A DNA stretch of 11,831 nt. Origin: Fidelibacterota bacterium (lineage in GTDB: Bacteria; Fidelibacterota; UBA2242). The notes beneath the pieces are model-generated. The model had not been told where the DNA came from. It did not search any database and was given only the letters and a program-made list of their open reading frames with translations. This document shows, piece by piece, positions 7,456-11,831 of this stretch; the first letter of the stretch is position 1, and every line of letters begins with the position of its first letter. The stretch is from contig JAFGXZ010000143.1 in the NCBI GenBank assembly GCA_016936335.1, forward strand, positions 1 to 11,831, in the 5' to 3' direction. The translations under genes and the position numbers were made by a program.

Positions 7456-8475
7456 TTATTCAAATAGTGATGGTTGATTGGATGTCATCTTCAGCCCAAA
7501 ATATTTATAGGCTTCCGGGGTCACCTGCCTGCCACGGGAGGTTCTTTGTAAAAAGCCGTTTTGGATTAAATAGGGTTCATAGACATCTTCAATAGTTTCG
7601 GAATCTTCACCGACTGCAACCGCCAGGCTGTTCAAGCCGACCGGCCCACCGGTAAATTTTTCAATAATAGTCAGTAAAATAGCGCGATCCATGGCATCCA
7701 ATCCGCGCTCATCAATATCAAGTAGTTTCAATGACTGCCGGGCGACTTCCTGATCAATGACCCCGGTAGCCTTTATCTGAGCATAATCCCGAGCCCGTCG
7801 CAGAATACGATTTGCAATTCTGGGTGTTCCCCGGGAGCGTTTGGCAATTTCACGGGCGCCGGCGGTTATCAATTCAATGTTCAGAATCTTTGCTGTTCGT
7901 TTCAGGATGTTAAATAGATCTTCATTGGTGTAATAGTCTAGGCGGAGAACCACCCCGAAACGATCCCGCATCGGGGATGTCAAATGGCCAAGACGTGTCG
8001 TGGCGCCAATTAGTGTAAAGGGCTCCAGGTTGAGCTGAATGGACCGGGCGCTGGGGCCCTTGTCGATCACAATATCAATATTGTAATCTTCCATGGCGGA
8101 ATACAGATATTCTTCTACCACATTATTCAAGCGGTGAATTTCATCGATGAAAAAAACATCACTGTGCTGCAGGTTGGTCAGCATGCCGGCCAGATCGCCG
8201 GCGCGTTCGATAACCGGTCCGGAGCTCGTCCGGATGTTGACATTTAATTCTTTGGCGACAATATTGGCCAGTGTCGTTTTTCCTAATCCCGGAGGTCCGA
8301 ATAAAAGCACGTGGTCCAGTGCTTCGCCCCGCTCCCGGGCGGCCCGAATATACAGCTTCAGATTTTCAACGACTTTATGTTGCCCGATAAATTCAGAAAA
8401 GGCAGACGGACGAACACTTTGTTCGATTTCCACATCGTCGATTAATTTTTGAGGGTCGGAATATTCAGAACGCAA
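7456..8475 (-). CDS. ruvB: Holliday junction branch-migration ATPase RuvB (TTG start)
   Basis: Hexameric AAA+ motor that, with RuvA, drives branch migration of Holliday junctions before RuvC resolution. The 339 residues are full length: a short N-terminal arm with the usual RPSAFSEFIGQ (22-32), Walker A GPPGLGKT (60-67), Walker B FFIDEIH (108-114), sensor GATTR (157-161), SPMRDRFG (167-174) with the arginine-finger region, and a C-terminal winged helix ending TSRGRQVTPEAYKYFG. The start is TTG: a TGA lies three codons upstream in frame, and the next in-frame Met is residue 98, past Walker A. The upstream GTGA is a poor ribosome site. ruvA and ruvC are not in the window. It opens the long co-directional run that ends with hppA. 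Confidence 0.95.
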   Translation of the reverse strand: MRSEYSDPQKLIDDVEIEQSVRPSAFSEFIGQHKVVENLKLYIRAARERGEALDHVLLFGPPGLGKTTLANIVAKELNVNIRTSSGPVIERAGDLAGMLTNLQHSDVFFIDEIHRLNNVVEEYLYSAMEDYNIDIVIDKGPSARSIQLNLEPFTLIGATTRLGHLTSPMRDRFGVVLRLDYYTNEDLFNILKRTAKILNIELITAGAREIAKRSRGTPRIANRILRRARDYAQIKATGVIDQEVARQSLKLLDIDERGLDAMDRAILLTIIEKFTGGPVGLNSLAVAVGEDSETIEDVYEPYLIQNGFLQRTSRGRQVTPEAYKYFGLKMTSNQPSLFE

Positions 8476-8550
8476 TGTTTTTCACTGTATAAATATTAGA
8501 TGATTTTATCCGGTAATTCGGCAGGATAGCGATTTTGAGTGAAGATAAGT

Positions 8551-8587
8551 GTATTTGTCTGCCAAATATCAACCGGACAGATATTTG
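8551..8587 (-). repeat. Overlapping inverted repeats in the ruvB leader
   Basis: CAAATATC (8563-8570) and GATATTTG (8580-8587) are a perfect 8-bp inverted repeat separated by 9 bases. The same CAAATA block is also inverted against TATTTG at 8552-8557 across 5 bases. The middle arm can pair with either flank, so in RNA the two hairpins exclude one another; in DNA they could be tandem operator half-sites. The element lies about 75 to 110 bases upstream of the ruvB start. No regulator family is recognised from the motif. Confidence 0.5.
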
Positions 8588-8611
8588 TGTGTTTTCCATT
8601 AATAATTTAAT

Positions 8612-8640
8612 TATCATAAAACGAAGCCGTAATTTATTAA
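8612..8640 (-). promoter_or_regulatory. Candidate sigma70-type promoter for the ruvB run
   Basis: Reading the minus strand, TTAATA (8635-8640) is followed after 17 bases by TATGAT (8612-8617), matching 4/6 and 5/6 of the -35 and -10 consensus. An overlapping alternative is TTGATT (8654-8659), 17 bases, TAAATT (8631-8636). The DNA here is AT-rich enough for such matches to arise by chance. The placement, the only room upstream of ruvB, is the main support. Confidence 0.3.
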
Positions 8641-8733
8641 AAAAACCACCCTAAATCAATGAAAATAAGGAACATCTTTGGTTGATACCGAAAGCGATAT
8701 TTCAAAATCTGTCGATTTAACCGGAAATATTGT

Positions 8734-9984
8734 TTATAAATGGATCAGCTGCTCACGTTCTTTGCCAACGGAAACATACTCAAGTGGAGTATCCAGAAGC
8801 TCTTCAATTTTCCTGACATAGGTCCGGGCTTCAATTGGTAAGTCACCAAATGTTTGGGCGGTGCTGGTATCCAGTTGCCATCCCTGCATACGGATGTATT
8901 GCGGGACAGCCATTTGGAGATCAATGCCGGGGAAATTGCCGTTTTTATAATGTGTACAGATTTGTATCTCTTCCATATGATCAAGCACATCAAGTTTGGT
9001 AATGGCAATCGATGTAAAACCGTTGATGCGGGCAGTATAGGCCCCAATTGCGGCGTCAAACCAGCCACAACGGCGTTTTCGCTTTGTTGTAGCACCGATT
9101 TCTCCCCCTGTTTGCTGGAGATAATCACCGGTTTCATTCAGTTGTTCTGTGGGAAATGGACCAGCTCCAACCCGGGTCGTGTAACTTTTATATACCCCGA
9201 TTATTCTGTCAATGTTGGTCGGGCCGATTCCCAGTCCCGTGGCAATATTTCCGGCGGTGGTGTTTGAAGATGTCACGAAAGGGTAGGAACCAAAATCAAC
9301 GTCCAGCAGAGATCCCTGGGCACCTTCAATCAACAGGGACCGCCCGTTTTTAATATACCCATGCATCAACAATGATGTGTCTTCAGCGCAAGTGTATACT
9401 TCAGGAACGCATTTGTAAAAGGCATCAAGATCGGCAGCTATGGAAGTGATTTCTTCGTGGTTAATGACTCGGTTCTGCAAATACGTTTCAATTTTTTTAT
9501 TGATGATCGCTTGAACATGATCCAATGATTTCAATTCCCGGACCTGGATGCCGCAACGGTTAATTTTATCGGAATAGCAAGGGCCAATTCCACGTTTGGT
9601 GGTACCGATGGCGCTTTTTCCCAGGGAGGTCTCTGATTTTGAATCGATGAGTTTGTGAAGCGGAGTTACTATATGAGCCAGGAGCGAAACATGAATCCGG
9701 TTCTCAATAGCGATGCCCTCGTTTCGGAGAAGATTCATTTCATCAACCATTCCAACGGGGTCGATAACCATACCGTTGCCCATAATACATTCTGCTTTTT
9801 CACGAAGAATACCACTGGGCAATTGATGAAGAATTGTTTCTTTGCCTTTTACGTTAATGGTATGACCGGCATTAGCACCGCCTTGAAACCGAGCGACAAC
9901 GTCGGCATTTTCACAAAGATTATCGACAATTTTTCCTTTTCCTTCGTCGCCCCACTGAGCACCTAATACGGCTGTAACCGACAT
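8734..9984 (-). CDS. purA: Adenylosuccinate synthetase
   Basis: Condenses IMP with aspartate using GTP to form adenylosuccinate, the first committed step to AMP. The 416 residues are typical of bacterial enzymes. The N-terminal GAQWGDEGKGK (8-18) contains catalytic Asp13, and GGANAGHT (35-42) contains His41; both have the same numbering as E. coli PurA. IGTTKRGIGP, EGAQGSLLDVDFGSYPFVTS, NTTAGN, TTRVGAGPFPTE, RRCGWFD and the C-terminal VSVGKERE are all family stretches. The frame is open up to an ATG at 10026, but that extension would translate the hairpin. The chosen ATG at 9984 has GGAGG (9991-9995) six bases upstream and gives the canonical N-terminus. The gene lies 67 bases after secF, with a strong hairpin between them. 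Confidence 0.97.
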   Translation of the reverse strand: MSVTAVLGAQWGDEGKGKIVDNLCENADVVARFQGGANAGHTINVKGKETILHQLPSGILREKAECIMGNGMVIDPVGMVDEMNLLRNEGIAIENRIHVSLLAHIVTPLHKLIDSKSETSLGKSAIGTTKRGIGPCYSDKINRCGIQVRELKSLDHVQAIINKKIETYLQNRVINHEEITSIAADLDAFYKCVPEVYTCAEDTSLLMHGYIKNGRSLLIEGAQGSLLDVDFGSYPFVTSSNTTAGNIATGLGIGPTNIDRIIGVYKSYTTRVGAGPFPTEQLNETGDYLQQTGGEIGATTKRKRRCGWFDAAIGAYTARINGFTSIAITKLDVLDHMEEIQICTHYKNGNFPGIDLQMAVPQYIRMQGWQLDTSTAQTFGDLPIEARTYVRKIEELLDTPLEYVSVGKEREQLIHL

Positions 9985-9990
9985 GGCTTT

Positions 9991-9995
9991 CCTCC
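9991..9995 (-). promoter_or_regulatory. Shine-Dalgarno site that fixes the purA start
   Basis: GGAGG on the minus strand stands six bases ahead of the ATG at 9984 and settles the start against the longer frame from 10026. It begins only seven bases beyond the base of the upstream hairpin, so a folded stem could affect ribosome access. Confidence 0.85.
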
Positions 9996-10002
9996 AAAAT
10001 AT

Positions 10003-10029
10003 AAAATGCCCCTGATGCAGAGGCATTTT
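10003..10029 (-). terminator. Terminator-like hairpin between secF and purA
   Basis: A 12-bp stem with a 3-base loop: AAAATGCC, then TCTG, loop CAT, then CAGG and GGCATTTT, with a single T-G wobble. On the minus strand the stem ends in TTTT followed by ATATTTT, which resembles an intrinsic terminator for secDF. A-rich sequence on the other side makes it roughly symmetric. The purA ribosome binding site follows almost at once, leaving no space for a separate promoter downstream. It may instead be a partial terminator, an attenuator or an mRNA-stabilising 3' end. Confidence 0.65.
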
Positions 10030-10051
10030 TAAGGTTCTATAAGATCAAATA

Positions 10052-10945
10052 TTATTTCTTTTTTGCATTGAATTTATTTTGCCAGGCGATGACGACCGGG
10101 CCGGCGACATAAATGGACGAGTAGGTACCAACGACAACGCCAATCATCATAGCGATTGCGAACACCCGAACTTCACCGGTAGCAAAAATCAGCACGAATA
10201 CAACAAAAAAGGTCGTCAGTGATGTAATAATCGTCCGGCTCAGTGTTTCGTTGATACTTTTATTGATAATGGATTCAATCGGATCAAAGCGCATGATTTT
10301 CATATCCTCTCTGACACGATCATACAGAACGATTGTGTCGTTGAGTGAATATCCGACAATTGTCAGGAATGCAGCAATAGTGGATAAAGATATTTCCAGA
10401 TGTGCCAGTGAAAAAATTCCCAGAGTAAACAAGACATCGTGAATCAATGCCACAACAGCACCAATCGCGAATCGAAACTGAAACCGGATAGAAATGTAAA
10501 CACCAATGACCAGTATCGCGAAAACAATTGCATAAATCGTATTGCGACGAAGCTCCTGTCCAATTTTCGGTCCGACTTTTTCTGTCTTTCGGATTTCAAA
10601 ACCGCTGTCATGTATTTGTTTGAGACCCTGTGTCACCAGAGTCGGGACATCCTCCTCATTATTCATTTCGGCAACCCGGATCATATATTCGTTGATCCCG
10701 GTGGATTTCTGAATGACACTATTCTGAAGATTGACAGAAGCCAGGGCATTCCGGATTTCGCCGGTCGATGTTGGCTTTTCAAATTGAACCTGAACAAGCG
10801 TACCGCCAGTGAAATCAATGCCCAGATTAAAACCCCGGAGTACAAAAATCGATAAAAGGCTGATTAGTAGGCAAACAGAGGATAGGGTAATCGCGGTTTT
10901 ACTGAATTTGACAAATTGAATATTGGTTTCTTTAAAAAATCTCAT
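10052..10945 (-). CDS. secF: Protein translocase subunit SecF
   Basis: Inner-membrane partner of SecD. Together they use the proton (or Na+) motive force to pull exported proteins through SecYEG and clear them from the periplasmic side. The 297 residues show the six-segment RND-type plan: a first transmembrane helix at about 18-37, GIDFTGG (42-48), a periplasmic domain (about 50-120), VGPKIGQEL (124-132), then five helices. The hallmark helix is IVGYSLNDTIVLYDR (196-210), and NETLSRT (232-238) follows. D170 in LIHDV is also conserved. The basic tail KFNAKKK lies in the cytosol. The ATG at 10945 has AGGA about 8 bases upstream and is 15 bases after secD, so the two are co-transcribed. The gene is complete. 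Confidence 0.97.
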   Translation of the reverse strand: MRFFKETNIQFVKFSKTAITLSSVCLLISLLSIFVLRGFNLGIDFTGGTLVQVQFEKPTSTGEIRNALASVNLQNSVIQKSTGINEYMIRVAEMNNEEDVPTLVTQGLKQIHDSGFEIRKTEKVGPKIGQELRRNTIYAIVFAILVIGVYISIRFQFRFAIGAVVALIHDVLFTLGIFSLAHLEISLSTIAAFLTIVGYSLNDTIVLYDRVREDMKIMRFDPIESIINKSINETLSRTIITSLTTFFVVFVLIFATGEVRVFAIAMMIGVVVGTYSSIYVAGPVVIAWQNKFNAKKK

Positions 10946-10960
10946 TTTATTTTCCTGAAG

Positions 10961-11831
10961 TTATATACTTAGTGTTTTCAATATTTTCCGGTCTGTGCGA
11001 AAGTTAAAGATGGTGCGTGTTACGAAAATTGCGGTGAACATACTGCAGAGAATACCCCAGAATAGTGTAACCCCGAAACCCCGAACCGGTCCGGTACCGA
11101 ATTGCATCAGGATCAGAGCCGTCAGCATGGTAGTTACATTGGCGTCTAAAATGGTTCGGAACGCACGGTTATACCCGGCATCAATAGCCGCCCGTACGGT
11201 TTTGCCTCGTTCAAGTTCTTCGCGAATTCGTTCGAAAATCAGCACATTGGCATCCACGGCAATACCAACTGTCAGAATCAAACCGGCGATACCCGGCAAG
11301 GACAAGGTCGCTCCCAGAGTTGCTAGAATAGCCATAACGAAAATGAAATTTAACAGAACGGCCAGATCAGCCAATAAACCGGCGCCTTTATAATAAACGA
11401 CCATAAATCCGATGACGAGTACAAATCCTATCAGACCGACTTTGGTGCTGGTTTTGATAGAATCGCGTCCGAGAGATGGACCAATCGTCCGCTCTTCCAT
11501 AATGTCAACCGGAGCGGGCAATGCACCGGCCCTGAGTACAATGGCCAGGTTCTTGGCTTCTTCCATACTCTCAAGTCCTTCAATGTAGGCCGAGCCGTTT
11601 GGAATTTTAACGCTGAGTCGGGGAGCCATGTAGATTTTATCATCCAGTATAATGGCCAGAAATTTACCAATATTTGAGCCGGTTAAGCGGGAGAATATTT
11701 TAGCGCCTTCATTGTTCATACTAATATTTACAATTGGCTGGCCGGACGCCTTGGTTTGAGCGCCACCAATGGTGGCGGTCGCCTTGGTGATATATTTCCC
11801 CTGAATCCCGGCTTCACGTTCGAGGTGATAT
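10961..11831 (-). CDS. secD: Protein translocase subunit SecD (5' part outside window)
   Basis: Larger SecDF subunit, with a big periplasmic domain between its first and second helices. The visible 289 residues are the C-terminal part. The frame is open to the right edge, and its first codons (YHLEREAGIQGKYITKATAT) are SecD sequence, so the internal Met at 11719 is not the start. Features include the P1 head segment with NIGKFLAIILDDKIYMAPR, the conserved LRAGALPAPV before the membrane, IGPSLG, then five helices with the signature GIAVDANVLIFERIREEL (charged pair around the Asp) and a following FRTILDANVTT. It ends in a short basic tail RTDRKILK. The remaining first helix and most of the periplasmic domain lie beyond the window. 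It is followed after 15 bases by secF. Confidence 0.96.
   Translation of the reverse strand, partial: YHLEREAGIQGKYITKATATIGGAQTKASGQPIVNISMNNEGAKIFSRLTGSNIGKFLAIILDDKIYMAPRLSVKIPNGSAYIEGLESMEEAKNLAIVLRAGALPAPVDIMEERTIGPSLGRDSIKTSTKVGLIGFVLVIGFMVVYYKGAGLLADLAVLLNFIFVMAILATLGATLSLPGIAGLILTVGIAVDANVLIFERIREELERGKTVRAAIDAGYNRAFRTILDANVTTMLTALILMQFGTGPVRGFGVTLFWGILCSMFTAIFVTRTIFNFRTDRKILKTLSI

Larger units (their letters stand above)
8476..8733. other. AT-rich intergenic region between purA and ruvB
   Basis: This 258-base stretch is the longest non-coding segment of the window and the most likely site for a promoter of the ruvB-to-hppA run. On the minus strand it contains a T7 run (8639-8645) after a weak, bulged AACC...GGTT pairing that might end the purA message. 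It also holds weak promoter hexamers, a 13-base AT palindrome centred at 8608 (ATAATT-T-AATTAT) and the dyads at 8551-8587. The only open frame of note is a 50-codon minus-strand one (8617-8465) without a ribosome binding site. No tRNA or recognised structured RNA family is visible. Confidence 0.7.

Noticed and set aside
8639..8682. Intrinsic terminator of purA
   Set aside because: There is a T7 run, but the upstream pairing is short and bulged; too weak to list as a terminator and mentioned only as a possibility.
8854..9267. 137-codon open frame on the plus strand
   Set aside because: It is antisense to well-supported purA and its product shows no recognisable motif; an antisense shadow.
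9985..10026. Longer purA start at 10026 adding 14 residues
   Set aside because: The added codons are the hairpin sequence; GGAGG and the canonical N-terminus both point to the ATG at 9984.
10439..10855. 138-codon open frame on the plus strand
   Set aside because: It lies opposite secF, whose motifs are complete; low-complexity, polar product with no family features.
10961..11719. secD read as a complete short gene starting at 11719
   Set aside because: The frame continues without a stop to the window edge and the extra residues are SecD-like, so the gene is cut by the window and is not truncated.
1..11831. Mobile element, CRISPR, phage or defence system
   Set aside because: No transposase, integrase, Cas, toxin or repeat-spacer pattern is seen; every long coding region is a recognised housekeeping family.

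Overview
The window is a compact stretch of bacterial housekeeping genes, all on the minus strand and so read from the right edge to the left. No phage, insertion sequence, CRISPR array or defence system is visible, and I do not see an undescribed multi-gene system. Base composition is moderate, with AT-rich intergenic DNA. The organism cannot be named from this. The mix of MEP-pathway isoprenoid genes, separate secD and secF, a CTC-type L25, a DedA protein and a K+-dependent-type membrane pyrophosphatase fits an uncultured or anaerobic Gram-negative-type bacterium. A lineage in the FCB superphylum or among the former Deltaproteobacteria is possible, but that is a weak inference.

Layout in transcription order: secD (5' part outside the window) and secF form a translocon pair at 11831-10052. 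A strong hairpin (10003-10029) lies just before the purA ribosome binding site, then purA (9984-8734). A 258-base AT-rich gap (8476-8733) follows, the only gene-free stretch of any size; it holds inverted repeats and weak promoter-like hexamers. From there a very tight run continues to the left edge: ruvB (TTG start), queA, ispD, ispF, dedA, ispE, tRNA-Gln(UUG), prs, rplY, pth and hppA (3' part outside the window). Within this run, genes overlap by 1 to 8 bases or are separated by 9 to 24 bases, so it looks like one transcription unit that includes a tRNA.

IspD, IspE and IspF are three consecutive steps of the MEP pathway. Prs makes PRPP for nucleotides, PurA commits IMP to AMP, QueA and tRNA-Gln belong to translation, L25/CTC is a ribosomal protein, Pth recycles peptidyl-tRNA, RuvB drives branch migration, and SecDF completes protein export. 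The membrane pyrophosphatase at the end could turn PPi released by IspD and by PRPP-using and tRNA-charging reactions into an ion gradient. The observations most worth a second look are the hairpin ahead of purA, the tRNA embedded between ispE and prs, the competing dyads in the ruvB leader, and the K+-dependent, possibly Na+-pumping, signature in the pyrophosphatase.
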